Assembly (NCBI GenBank): GCA_903904685.1
Contig: CAIVDS010000114.1
Location: 1-64,000 of the forward strand
Direction of reading: 5' to 3'
Length of the DNA: 64,000 nucleotides
DNA from: an uncultured Verrucomicrobiota bacterium
GTDB taxonomy: Bacteria; Verrucomicrobiota; Verrucomicrobiia; Opitutales; Opitutaceae
The notes under the pieces are model-generated. The model was given only the letters and a program-made list of their open reading frames with translations. It did no database searches and was not told the origin of the DNA. Made by a program: the position numbers and the translations under genes. Shown here piece by piece: positions 9,155-20,646 of the stretch. Each line of letters starts with the position of its first letter. Position 1 is the stretch's first letter.

Positions 9155-10384
9155 ATGGCTAATAACCCTGACCCACATCCGGCCGAAATGGCTGCCTCCG
9201 AGTCCATTCCAGCCGCCCCCTCGGTCGCCGCACCCTTGCCGCCAGCCGTCCCATTTGAGCGCCCACCCGAAAATCTCGTTCAAGTTGAAGGCGTCCTCGA
9301 CATCGACATCCAAAAAGGCGGCAACGGCCAACTCCTCGATCTCACTCGCTACGGCAAACGCCGGATGACGGATACGTTCGTGCCCAAGGAACTTATCCGC
9401 CGCTTCAAGCTTCGCCAAGGCAGCCATATCGCCGGCACCGCCTGGCCCGCCGAAGGCAAGTTTCCCAATGCCAAGATGAAGTTCATCGAGGCCGTCGACG
9501 GCATGAGCATCGAGGATCGCAAGTTCCGCCCCGAGTTCACCGCCCTCACCAGCATGTCGCCCGACAAGCAGCTCAAGATGGAGCTGAAGGACGGTCGCAT
9601 GACCACCCGCGCCGTCGATCTGTTCTGCCCCATCGGCAAGGGCACCCGCGGCCTCATCGTCGCCCCGCCCCGCACCGGCAAGACCACCCTTCTGCGCGAC
9701 ATGGCGCTGGGCGTCCTTCAAAACCATCCCGAGTGCCACGTCATGATTCTCCTCGTGGACGAACGCCCCGAGGAGGTCACCGACTTCCGCCGCAGCGTCC
9801 CCGCCGAGATCTGGGCCTCATCCAACGACGAGAACGTGGACAGCCACGTGCGCATCGCCGATATGGCGATCGAGCGCGCCAAGCGCCTCACAGAGGTGGG
9901 CCGCGACGTCGTCATGTTCATCGACTCGATCACCCGCCTCGCCCGCGCCCACAACACCTTGAAAAACTCCGGCCGCACCGGATCCGGCGGCCTGGATGTA
10001 CGTGCCCTCGAAAAGCCCCGCCAGCTCTTTGCCGCCGCCCGCAACATCGAGGAAGGCGGCTCGCTCACCATCGTGGCCTCCGTGCTCGTCGAGACCGGCA
10101 GCCGCATGGACGACGTCATCTTTCAGGAGTTCAAAGGCACCGGCAACAGCGACCTCGTGCTCGACCGCAAGTGCGCCGAGATGCGCCTCTGGCCGGCCAT
10201 CAACATTCAGGCCTCCGGAACGCGCAAAGAAGAGCTGCTCATCGACGCCAAAAAACTCGAAGGCATTCACTTCTTCCGCCGCGCCCTCGTCGCCCAAAAA
10301 ATTGAAGAGGCCACCGACACGATGATCGCCCGCCTCTCGAAGACGAAAAACAACGACGAGTTCCTGAAACTCATCGCACGGTAA
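9155..10384 (+). CDS. rho: Transcription termination factor Rho
   Basis: 409 aa. A short Pro/Ala-rich N-terminus leads into the RNA-binding OB region (VEGVLDIDIQKGGNGQLLD, about 45-110) and then the ATPase ring domain. Walker A is APPRTGKTTLL, Walker B is HVMILLVDERPEEVTD, and the Q/R-loop region includes TGSGGLDVRALEKP. It is an RNA-dependent ATPase that loads on untranslated transcripts and terminates transcription. It has no long N-terminal insertion, unlike many Actinobacteria and Bacteroidetes Rho proteins. The start at 9155 fits the 86-bp divergent gap to acsA. Confidence 0.96.
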   Translation: MANNPDPHPAEMAASESIPAAPSVAAPLPPAVPFERPPENLVQVEGVLDIDIQKGGNGQLLDLTRYGKRRMTDTFVPKELIRRFKLRQGSHIAGTAWPAEGKFPNAKMKFIEAVDGMSIEDRKFRPEFTALTSMSPDKQLKMELKDGRMTTRAVDLFCPIGKGTRGLIVAPPRTGKTTLLRDMALGVLQNHPECHVMILLVDERPEEVTDFRRSVPAEIWASSNDENVDSHVRIADMAIERAKRLTEVGRDVVMFIDSITRLARAHNTLKNSGRTGSGGLDVRALEKPRQLFAAARNIEEGGSLTIVASVLVETGSRMDDVIFQEFKGTGNSDLVLDRKCAEMRLWPAINIQASGTRKEELLIDAKKLEGIHFFRRALVAQKIEEATDTMIARLSKTKNNDEFLKLIAR

Positions 10385-10469
10385 GTCAGCCAAGCCGTTT
10401 TTCTTTAATCAGAAGGCGGCACTTTTCGGCTCCGCTTTTTCGTGAGCAAAAACTATCCACCCACGCCAC

Positions 10470-11555
10470 TCACGGCGTGATCACCGGGTAGCTGCCCATC
10501 CACTTCACGAGCGGACAGAATTTCCGCAGCTCGGCGACGGCCTCCTTCATGGCGGCGTCCTCGTAGTGGCCGGTGACGTCGATGAAAAAATAATAGTCCC
10601 ACGGGCGACGTTTGCTCGGGCGCGACTCGATCTTGGAGAGGTTGATGCCACGCTCGCTGAAGGGTGAAAGCATCTTCAGCAACGAACCGGAATGCGACGC
10701 CGCCTCGTCACCGAGGGAGATGAGCAGGCTCGTCATATCGCGACCGCCACCGACGGGGCCGGACGGTTTTTTGCCAAGCACGAAGAAGCGCGTCGTGTTG
10801 TCGGCCTTGTCCTGGATGCCTTTGGCGAGCACCGGAACGTTGTAAAATTGGGCGGCAAGTTCACCGGCGATGGCGGCAACACCGGGCGTCTCCTTGGCAA
10901 TCTGCACCGCGCGGGTCGTGCTGGGCGCATCAATGAGCTGGGCGTGCGGCAGGTGGCGCTGAATCCAAAGGCGGCACTGCGCGAGCGCCGTGTCCTTGGA
11001 ATAGACCTTCTCGATTTTTTCCAGCGGCGTGGCCGAGATGAGCGCGTGGCTGATGTCGAGGTAGATTTGGGCGACGATCTTCAGGTCGCTTTCGGCAAAG
11101 CTGTCGATGGCCTCGCGCACGGAGCCCTCGGTTGAATTCTCGATGGGGATGACCGCATGATCGACCTCGCCCTTTTCCAAGGCGACGAAGATGTCCCCGA
11201 TGGTCGGCATCGCATGGTAATCAACGCTCGCGCCAAATTTCTTCATCGCGGCGGCGTGCGTGTAGCTCGCCTCCGGGCCAAGGTAGGCGATAAGCAGCGG
11301 TTTTTCCAAGGCGATGGCCGCCGACATGATCTCGCGGTAGATGGCCTGCAGCGCCTCATTTTTTATCGGCCCGTGGTTGAGCGCGGAAACCTTGCGCAAC
11401 ACGGCATCCTCGCGCTCCGGCACATAAATCTGGCTGCCGGAAGTGCGCTTGAGCTTGCCGATCTCGGCGGCGAGCGCGAGTCGGCTGTTGAGCAGCTCGA
11501 CGAGCTGGTGGTCATGCGCGTCTATTTTTTCCCGGATGGGTTGGAGCGGGTCCAT
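10470..11555 (-). CDS. pheA: Bifunctional chorismate mutase/prephenate dehydratase (P-protein)
   Basis: 361 aa, three domains. AroQ chorismate mutase spans about 1-85 (IREKIDAHDHQLVELLNSRLALAAEIGKLK). Prephenate dehydratase spans about 92-270, starting IAYLGPEASYTHAAA and including the catalytic TRF triad in NTTRFFVLGK. The ACT domain (about 285-361) has ISLGDEAASHSGSLLKML and the ESRP phenylalanine-binding motif, so feedback inhibition by Phe is expected. It makes phenylpyruvate for phenylalanine. It starts 3 bp after scpB and is probably co-transcribed with it. Confidence 0.94.
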   Translation of the reverse strand: MDPLQPIREKIDAHDHQLVELLNSRLALAAEIGKLKRTSGSQIYVPEREDAVLRKVSALNHGPIKNEALQAIYREIMSAAIALEKPLLIAYLGPEASYTHAAAMKKFGASVDYHAMPTIGDIFVALEKGEVDHAVIPIENSTEGSVREAIDSFAESDLKIVAQIYLDISHALISATPLEKIEKVYSKDTALAQCRLWIQRHLPHAQLIDAPSTTRAVQIAKETPGVAAIAGELAAQFYNVPVLAKGIQDKADNTTRFFVLGKKPSGPVGGGRDMTSLLISLGDEAASHSGSLLKMLSPFSERGINLSKIESRPSKRRPWDYYFFIDVTGHYEDAAMKEAVAELRKFCPLVKWMGSYPVITP

Positions 11556-11558
11556 GGC

Positions 11559-12473
11559 TTAGGCGGAAGTTTTGTCTTCGGGCGTGGCGGGGTCGGAGGC
11601 GGGATGAGGCTCGGCGGCAATGTCGGCATGCGCGTGATGCTCGACCTCGACGGGTTCGAAATTCGGCGAAACGCCCTCCCCTTCCTCCAGCGGCAAACCC
11701 ATCTCAGCGTCGGCCGGAGGCGTGGCGTTTGTGGCGTTCTTGATCCACTCGTCGATCTGGCGCGGCGAAAGCACGTCGGAGGCGGGCAGTTCGACCAAGG
11801 ATTTCACCCCGACGAACTCCAAAAACTTGTCCGTCGTGCCGTATTGCAGCGGACGCCCCGGCAGATCGGCGCGGCCAACGATGTAAACGAGCTCGCGCTC
11901 GAGAAGTTTGCTAAGGCCGGCCTCGGCGGACACGCCGCGGATCGACTCGATCTCGCTTCGCGTGACCGGCTGGCGATAGGCGATGATGGCGAGGGTTTCG
12001 AGGGCCGACTGCGTGAGTTTCACCGGCGCAGGTTCGTCGCGCAGAATGCGAATCCAGCGGGCGAAACGCGGATGCGTGACGAGGCGGTAGCCGTTGGCGC
12101 CGTCGATGAGCAGGTAAATGTCGTTGGCCGCACGCAACTCGGCGGCGAGTTCGTCCATTGCCTCACGGATCTGCGCGGCGGTGATGAGCGAGGGCACATC
12201 TTGATAAAGTTCCTCGTCGGTTTCCGTGGGCGCGGCGACAACCGCCTCGGCGCCATCGTTGGCTGGCGAAGAAATCTCCTCGTTGGGAATCTCTATCTCG
12301 GCGGCTTCGAAGGGGGATTGTCCGCCCGCAATGGCCTGCGGTTCCGCACCGACAAGCGGCAGCGCGTTCTGGTCGTGGAAGCGCGTGAACAACGCCTGGA
12401 TGTCTTTGACCGAAATCGGCTGGCTCGACGAGAAGAGCAGCGCCTTGAGCACTTTTTTGAGATTAAACGCCAT
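11559..12473 (-). CDS. scpB: Segregation and condensation protein B
   Basis: 304 aa from the start MAFNLKKVLKALLFSSSQPIS, the usual ScpB opening; the track's extra 15 residues are unlike the family. ScpB consists of paired winged helices and partners ScpA and SMC in chromosome compaction. Conserved parts are LRAANDIYLLIDGANGYRLVTHP, LTQSALETLAIIAYRQPVTRSEIESIRGV and GRPLQYGTTDKFLEFVGVKSL. An Ala/Glu-rich insertion of roughly 60 residues splits the first winged helix, and there is an acidic C-terminal tail, so it is longer than typical ScpB (about 190 aa). scpA is not visible here. Confidence 0.92.
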   Translation of the reverse strand: MAFNLKKVLKALLFSSSQPISVKDIQALFTRFHDQNALPLVGAEPQAIAGGQSPFEAAEIEIPNEEISSPANDGAEAVVAAPTETDEELYQDVPSLITAAQIREAMDELAAELRAANDIYLLIDGANGYRLVTHPRFARWIRILRDEPAPVKLTQSALETLAIIAYRQPVTRSEIESIRGVSAEAGLSKLLERELVYIVGRADLPGRPLQYGTTDKFLEFVGVKSLVELPASDVLSPRQIDEWIKNATNATPPADAEMGLPLEEGEGVSPNFEPVEVEHHAHADIAAEPHPASDPATPEDKTSA

Positions 12474-12615
12474 GCGAATGAAAGACCGAAGTGATGCGGC
12501 CCGCGCGAGTTGACGCAACCCTGGAAATTACCGAACCACGGCCACCGACTCCGGCACCGCGACATGGGACTTGCCCGCGCCGCCTGCGACCCGTTTTAAT
12601 CCACGGTTTCCAACC

Positions 12616-14340
12616 ATGTGCTCCACGCCCCCGAACGCCACTCCCCGCCCCTATTCCGCCGTCGTCGTTGACGGCAACGACCGCGCTCCCGCCCGTTCCA
12701 TGCTGCGCGCCGTCGGTTTCACGGACGACGACTTCAATAAGCCCCAGATCGCCGTCGCCGCCTCCGCGAGCGACATGACGCCCTGCAACGTCCATCTCGG
12801 CGACCTCAGCGACCACGCCCGCAAAGGCGTCAACGCCGCCGGCGGCAAGGCCGTTTATTTCAACACCATCACCGTTACCGACGGCATCAGCATGGGCACG
12901 CAAGGCATGCGTTACAGCCTCGTTTCCCGGGACGTCATCGCCGACTCCATCGAGACCGCCGTGGCGGCTGAGGGCTTCGACGGGCTCGTCGCCATCGGCG
13001 GCTGCGACAAGAACATGCCGGGCGCGATGATCGCCATCGCCCGCCTCAACCGCCCCGCGGTCTTCGTCTACGGCGGCACCATCCTCCCCGGCTTCACCCC
13101 CGGCGACTGCGACCAGAAAAAGCCCCTCGACATCGTCTCCGTCTTCGAGGCCGTCGGCAAACACGCCAAGGGCGAGCTCAGCGACGCCGGCCTGAAGGAA
13201 GTCGAGTCCTCCGCCATCCCCGGCCCCGGCTCCTGCGGCGGCATGTATACCGCCAACACCATGGCCACCGCCATCGAGGCCCTCGGCATGAGCCTCCCCA
13301 ACAGCTCCGCCCAGCTCGCCATCGGCAAAGAGAAACGCGAAGACTGCGAACGCGCCGGCGCCGCCATCATGGCCATGCTAAAGACAGGTGTGAAACCACG
13401 CGACATCCTCACGCGCCACGCCTTCGAAAACGCCATCATGGTGTGCCTCGCCCTCGGCGGCTCGACCAATCTCATCCTCCATCTCCTCGCCATCGCCCAC
13501 TCCGCCGAGGTTCCCCTCACCCTCGAAGACTTCAAGGTCATCGGCGAAAAGATCCCGCTCCTCGCCGACGTGAAGCCCTTCGGCAAATACGGCATGAGCC
13601 ACCTCATCCGCATCGGCGGCATCCGCCCGATGATGAAGATGCTCCTCGACCGCGGCCTCCTCCACGGCGAATGCCTCACCGTCTCCGGCGAAACCGTCGC
13701 CGAGTCGCTCAGGAACGTGAAACCCTACGGCGCCTATCCCGCCGAGCAGGACATCATCCGCCCCTGGGGCCAGCCCATCAAAAAGGAAACCCACCTCCGC
13801 GTCCTCCACGGCAGCCTCGCCCCCGGCGGCGCCGTCGGCAAGATCACCGGCAAGGAAGGCCTCTACTTCAAGGGTCCCGCCAAGGTCTACGAAGGTGAGG
13901 AAGACGCGCTCCAAGGCGTCCTGCGCGGCGACGTCGTCAAGGGCGACGTCGTCGTCATCCGCAACGAAGGCCCCGTCGGTGGCCCCGGCATGCGCGAAAT
14001 GCTTTCGCCCACCAGCGCCATCGCCGGCCGCGGTCTCATCAAGGACGTCGCGCTCATCACCGACGGACGTTTCTCCGGCGGCTCGCACGGTTTCGATGTC
14101 GGCCACATCACGCCCGAGGCAGCCATGGGCGGCCCCATCGCCATCGTGCGCAACGGCGACCTCATCGAGATCGACGCGGTCAAGAACACCATCAGCCTCC
14201 TCATTCCCGATGCCGAGTATGCCGCTCGCATGAAAGCCTGGAAGCCGCTTCCCCCGAAGGAAACCCGCGGCGTTCTCGCCAAATACGCCAAGCTCGTCAG
14301 CACCGCCTCCGAAGGCGCGGTCACGGATAAATACCTCTGA
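12616..14340 (+). CDS. ilvD: Dihydroxy-acid dehydratase
   Basis: 574 aa from the second Met (MCSTPPNATPRPYSAVVV). It dehydrates 2,3-dihydroxy-isovalerate and -methylvalerate in valine and isoleucine synthesis. The three Cys ligands of the Fe-S cluster are visible in SDMTPCNVH, IGGCDKNMPGAM and PGSCGGMYTANTM. The C-terminal half has RNEGPVGGPGMREML and TDGRFSGGSHGFDVGHI, typical of IlvD/Edd family active sites, and the length suits IlvD better than Edd. No other ilv gene is adjacent. The 283 bases to the next gene hold no recognised element. Confidence 0.94.
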   Translation: MCSTPPNATPRPYSAVVVDGNDRAPARSMLRAVGFTDDDFNKPQIAVAASASDMTPCNVHLGDLSDHARKGVNAAGGKAVYFNTITVTDGISMGTQGMRYSLVSRDVIADSIETAVAAEGFDGLVAIGGCDKNMPGAMIAIARLNRPAVFVYGGTILPGFTPGDCDQKKPLDIVSVFEAVGKHAKGELSDAGLKEVESSAIPGPGSCGGMYTANTMATAIEALGMSLPNSSAQLAIGKEKREDCERAGAAIMAMLKTGVKPRDILTRHAFENAIMVCLALGGSTNLILHLLAIAHSAEVPLTLEDFKVIGEKIPLLADVKPFGKYGMSHLIRIGGIRPMMKMLLDRGLLHGECLTVSGETVAESLRNVKPYGAYPAEQDIIRPWGQPIKKETHLRVLHGSLAPGGAVGKITGKEGLYFKGPAKVYEGEEDALQGVLRGDVVKGDVVVIRNEGPVGGPGMREMLSPTSAIAGRGLIKDVALITDGRFSGGSHGFDVGHITPEAAMGGPIAIVRNGDLIEIDAVKNTISLLIPDAEYAARMKAWKPLPPKETRGVLAKYAKLVSTASEGAVTDKYL

Positions 14341-14623
14341 GCCGAGTATTCCCGGATTTATACCCAAGGCGCTGCGCATGACACAGCACCTTTTTCGCGC
14401 ACTTCTCAGAACAAACGACCTCGCTGTATTCTTTCGGTTGATACCGGAGCAACGTGGTTTACGGCATGTGAGGACGGCCGGACATCCGGCGCCTTCCTCG
14501 TCATGCCCCACCTCGTCTCCTCATTTATCTCAACCGAAAATTGGTGAACACGGCCCGGGGAAAAGGTTCTTTCTCGCGTTTATCCGCTGAACGTGACGAA
14601 GAATCAAAAAATCGCCCACCGAC

Positions 14624-15907
14624 ATGCCGCGCAACTCCACTGATAAAATCATCGAGCTCATGGCTCCCGCCGGCTCGTGGGAATCTCTGTCCGCCGCGCT
14701 CAAGGCCGGAGCCGATTCCGTCTATTTCGGCGTTGGAAAAATCAACATGCGGGCGCGCTCCGCCAATAATTTCGAGGCGGGAGACCTCCGCGAGATCACC
14801 GCCAAGTGCCGCAAATTTGGCGCCAAGTCTTATCTCACCCTCAACACCATCCTCTTCGACGGGGAGTTGGAAGCGGCCACGATGCTCTGCCAAAAAGCCA
14901 AAAAGGCGGGCGTGGATGCCGTCATCGCGGCAGACCCGGCGGTGCTGCAAATCGCCCGCGCCGAGGGCCTGTCGGTCCATCTTTCCGTGCAGGCCAACGT
15001 CACGAACCTGGAAGCCGTACAGTTCTTCTCCGTCTTCGCCGACGTGATCGTGCTGGCCCGCGAACTCGGTCTCGACCAAATCCGCGGGATCATCGCCGGC
15101 ATCCGCGAGCGAAAGATTTTGGGACCGTCCGGACGGCTCGTGCAGATCGAGATCTTCGCCCACGGCGCACTCTGCGTGGCCTTTGCCGGAAAATGCCAGA
15201 TGAGCCTGTCGCTTTACGGGCCGAAGGCCTCCGCCAGCCGCGGCGCCTGTTTCCAGCCCTGTCGGCGCAACTACCTCGTCACCGACAAGGAGACTGGGAG
15301 CGAACTCGTGATCGAGGGGCACCAGGTTATGTCGCCGAAGGATCTCTGCACGCTGCCGTTTCTCGATCAGATCCTCGACGCCGGCGTGGCGGTCTTGAAA
15401 ATCGAAGGACGCGGACGCGCGGCCGATTACGTTTCGACGGTCGTGCGCGTTTACCGCGAAGGCATTGCGGCCTGGCAAGACGGCACTTTCCGCGCCAAGA
15501 GCGAGTCGGGCGAATGGATGGCGGAACTGAAGATGGTCTTTAACAGGGGATTCTGGGAAGGAGGGTATTACCTTGGTAAAACCCTCGGCGAGTGGACCGT
15601 CTCGTCGCAGCCCCAAGCGACCGAAAAAAAGGTTTTTTTCGGCAAAATCGTGAAATATTATCCGCGCCTCGGCGTCGCCGAAGTCCTCGTGCGCGGGGAA
15701 CCGATCTCGGTCGGTGATGACGTATGGATTCTGGGCGCCACAACCGGAGCCATTCGCACGAAAGTGACCGAGCTACGGATCGGTGAAGAAGGTGTTCCTG
15801 CCACACGGGCGGAAAAAGGCGTGATCGCCGCCTTCGCCGTGCCGGGGAAAGTCCGCGCGGGCGACCAGCTTTACCGCATCGTCACCACGGCGGGCGCGGT
15901 GCCGTAA
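14624..15907 (+). CDS. Peptidase U32 family protein (TrhP/RlhA-like)
   Basis: 427 aa. The N-terminal TIM-barrel region has IELMAPAGSWESLSAALKAGADSVYFGV, and the U32 signature reads EIFAHGALCVAFAGKCQMS, followed by RGACFQPCRRNY, giving the cysteines associated with an Fe-S or metal site. The C-terminal beta domain (about 340-427) is present. Several family members act in hydroxylation of tRNA (TrhP) or 23S rRNA (RlhA) using prephenate-derived chemistry; others are called collagenase-like. Which one applies here is not decided by sequence alone. It converges with the YkgJ-type gene, 8 bp away. Confidence 0.85.
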   Translation: MPRNSTDKIIELMAPAGSWESLSAALKAGADSVYFGVGKINMRARSANNFEAGDLREITAKCRKFGAKSYLTLNTILFDGELEAATMLCQKAKKAGVDAVIAADPAVLQIARAEGLSVHLSVQANVTNLEAVQFFSVFADVIVLARELGLDQIRGIIAGIRERKILGPSGRLVQIEIFAHGALCVAFAGKCQMSLSLYGPKASASRGACFQPCRRNYLVTDKETGSELVIEGHQVMSPKDLCTLPFLDQILDAGVAVLKIEGRGRAADYVSTVVRVYREGIAAWQDGTFRAKSESGEWMAELKMVFNRGFWEGGYYLGKTLGEWTVSSQPQATEKKVFFGKIVKYYPRLGVAEVLVRGEPISVGDDVWILGATTGAIRTKVTELRIGEEGVPATRAEKGVIAAFAVPGKVRAGDQLYRIVTTAGAVP

Positions 15908-15915
15908 CCGATGCC

Positions 15916-16662
15916 TTACTGAAAATACCCCTCCGCATGCATCACGCCGGAATCGCCATCGTCCATTTCCGACGCTTCACGGCAGGACTCGGGAAACGCC
16001 GGCTGACGCTGGACCCAGCGCACGGCGCACAGGTTGTTGATGAGCGCCTCGTGCAATGCCGAGCCAAAATCATAGGCGTGTCCGTCAAAACCCGCTTCCG
16101 CCACGGCTTGATCAATCGCCAGCATGACGGCAAACATCCGGCCACGAACCCGGGGGATATAGACGTCGATATCCTCGCGTCCGCTCGCAAGATTGGTGCG
16201 GCAGGCTTCGGCGTTATTGCTGTGGTGCGAGCGGCAGGCCTCGGGCCGCGCCCCGTAAATCGAGCAGCTTCCGTTGCGCAGCAGCACGCAGGGTGTTTTC
16301 AGCGCCGTTCGCCCGGCGTTGGAACGCCCGGCAAAGGCCTCGCGATGGGCGGCGGCCCGCGCGATCAACGCGTCAAGCTCCTCGGGCGAAAAATGCGTCT
16401 GCACATGCTGGGCTGCGATGAGCACCTCATGAGCCTGCACACCCACGGGGACATGGCAGCAGGCGTCGCAACCCGCGCGACACGCGACCATTCCCCGGGC
16501 ATCGGCGGGAGCCGATGCGAAGGCGCGGTCAAACTCCTTGTGCGCGCTGCTGATAGCCGAAAGGAGATCGGCCGGATTGCGTGTCTTGCGCAGCCGCTTC
16601 AGCACGGTGGCGCCGGTCTTTTCGAACAGGGTTTCTTCTTCCGGTGAAAATTGTGCACACAT
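15916..16662 (-). CDS. YkgJ-family cysteine cluster protein
   Basis: About 248 aa. The Cys motifs CRAGCDACCHVPVGV (about 65) and PCVLLRNGSCSIYGARPEACRSHHS (about 125-150) are the CxxxCxxCC...C...C...C pattern of the YkgJ/Fli-B-like family, proposed to bind zinc or an Fe-S cluster. Biochemical function is poorly known. The ATG at 16662 is preferred; the ORF also extends four codons to a GTG at 16674. Cytosolic, with no signal peptide. It is tail-to-tail with the U32 gene, and no operon partner is seen. Confidence 0.8.
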   Translation of the reverse strand: MCAQFSPEEETLFEKTGATVLKRLRKTRNPADLLSAISSAHKEFDRAFASAPADARGMVACRAGCDACCHVPVGVQAHEVLIAAQHVQTHFSPEELDALIARAAAHREAFAGRSNAGRTALKTPCVLLRNGSCSIYGARPEACRSHHSNNAEACRTNLASGREDIDVYIPRVRGRMFAVMLAIDQAVAEAGFDGHAYDFGSALHEALINNLCAVRWVQRQPAFPESCREASEMDDGDSGVMHAEGYFQ

Positions 16663-16674
16663 TAAACGACGCAC

Positions 16675-17145
16675 TCAATCTCAGGACCTGAAACATAACA
16701 AGGCCGACCGATGTATGTTTCCCTATAAAACAGGCACGCATTGATCGTAGTTTGTTAGAAGCTATCATGAAGTCTGGTCGAATAAATTTCTGAGCTAAGG
16801 CAGATGAAGGCGAACCAAGGGAGGCCGCCAGATTGGGAAACATCGGGGCACCGGGCCGGATGGCATCGCATATGCTATCACATGGTGTCGGCTGACCACA
16901 CAACCTGCCAAATCCTATGTCGTTTCTGAATACACACCGTCTGCACTGGGGCTCTCATGATGCACTGTCGGGTAATTTTCAGCTGCATCTGGACCTCATG
17001 ATCCACGAGGAAATCAACTTGTTTGTTCCTCTCCACGAGTCCGCCTTGTCGGCCTCGGCCGAACCACCCACCCAAATGCCGGGACAGATTGTGACGTTGC
17101 CTGACGACACCATGGAGCAACTCAGCCCGTGATGACCGCCTTCGC
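16675..17145. other. Intergenic stretch without a supported gene
   Basis: About 470 bp between the YkgJ-type gene and engB. The track lists short ORFs on both strands (16529-16903 minus, 16917-17132 plus, 16878-17120 minus), but none has a recognisable family, a ribosome-binding site or a coding-like composition. Composition is less GC-rich than the neighbours. I see no terminator, repeat or RNA gene here. Confidence 0.5.
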
Positions 17146-19909
<2,764 letters not shown>

Positions 19910-19942
19910 ATCATCGGGGTTTGGTGCCCGCGCCCGATTCGG

Positions 19943-20596
19943 CTAGCGCGGCACGGTCACGCCCAAAAATTCCAAGGGCGCCGTCTTATCGAGCAAAACA
20001 ATTTGGCCGCCCTTATCCATCTTGACCGCGAGATTGTTGACGCGGGCGATCTCCTTGATGAACGAGGCGAAATTCATGATCGATAACTCGCCCTTAAGCT
20101 GGAGCCTGGATGCCATATCCACAGGTTCGGTGCGGATTTCAAGGACGGTGCCACCAGTCGTCTTGGTTCCTGCGGCGGCCAGCCGGCGGTTCAAAAGCTC
20201 AAGCACTTCTTTGAACGGCGTATTGATGTAGGTTGAACCTTGCATACTGCCGGCATGGCTCAGGTTCTCCCACGTCGGGGCATCAAGCTCGCTCCACGGG
20301 GAGGCGGCCGCGCCCTTGTCCCCCTTCGCGGACGCACCCATCTCGGCCCGCTGACGCGCGACATAAGCCTGATCCTCCTTGGAAAAACCAGTGACGGCCA
20401 CGGTGAAAACCCGCCCGTCCTCCCGTTCGATCTTGATGCTGTTGGCGTCGGGCACGTCAAGCAGCCGGGCGGTGATCACCCGGCCGGAACTGTCGGCCCA
20501 CTTGCGGAAGGCCTGAGGGGGAGCGGCCTCTAGGAGGGTAAGACCGCTCATAAACTGGAGGGTAACCAAGCAAGCGAGAAGCTTGAATGATTTCAT
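19943..20596 (-). CDS. Secreted SLA1-homology-domain (SHD1-like) protein
   Basis: 217 aa. A signal peptide (MKSFKLLACLVTLQFMSGLTLLEAA) is followed at about 28-80 by FRKWADSSGRVITARLLDV...REDGRVFTVAVTGFSKEDQAYV, the SHD1 pattern first described in yeast Sla1 and common in secreted proteins of Planctomycetes and Verrucomicrobia. Residues 110-217 look like a small secretin/STN-like alpha-beta unit (TYINTPFKEVLELLNRRL, ELSIMNFASFIKEIARVNNLAVKM), though I am less sure of that. Function is unknown; periplasmic protein-protein contact is a reasonable guess. It is convergent with tgt. Confidence 0.65.
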   Translation of the reverse strand: MKSFKLLACLVTLQFMSGLTLLEAAPPQAFRKWADSSGRVITARLLDVPDANSIKIEREDGRVFTVAVTGFSKEDQAYVARQRAEMGASAKGDKGAAASPWSELDAPTWENLSHAGSMQGSTYINTPFKEVLELLNRRLAAAGTKTTGGTVLEIRTEPVDMASRLQLKGELSIMNFASFIKEIARVNNLAVKMDKGGQIVLLDKTAPLEFLGVTVPR

Positions 20597-20646
20597 GAGC
20601 GTTGATCAATTCAGGCGGGCACCCAGCACGGCAAGCCTGTTATTCG

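Noticed and set aside
10385-10450. Terminator after rho
   Set aside because: GCGG/CCGC with T's at about 10414-10441 is only 4 bp with a long loop; too weak to call.
16878-17132. Short ORFs beside engB on both strands
   Set aside because: No ribosome-binding site, family or conserved composition; overlapping frames contradict each other.
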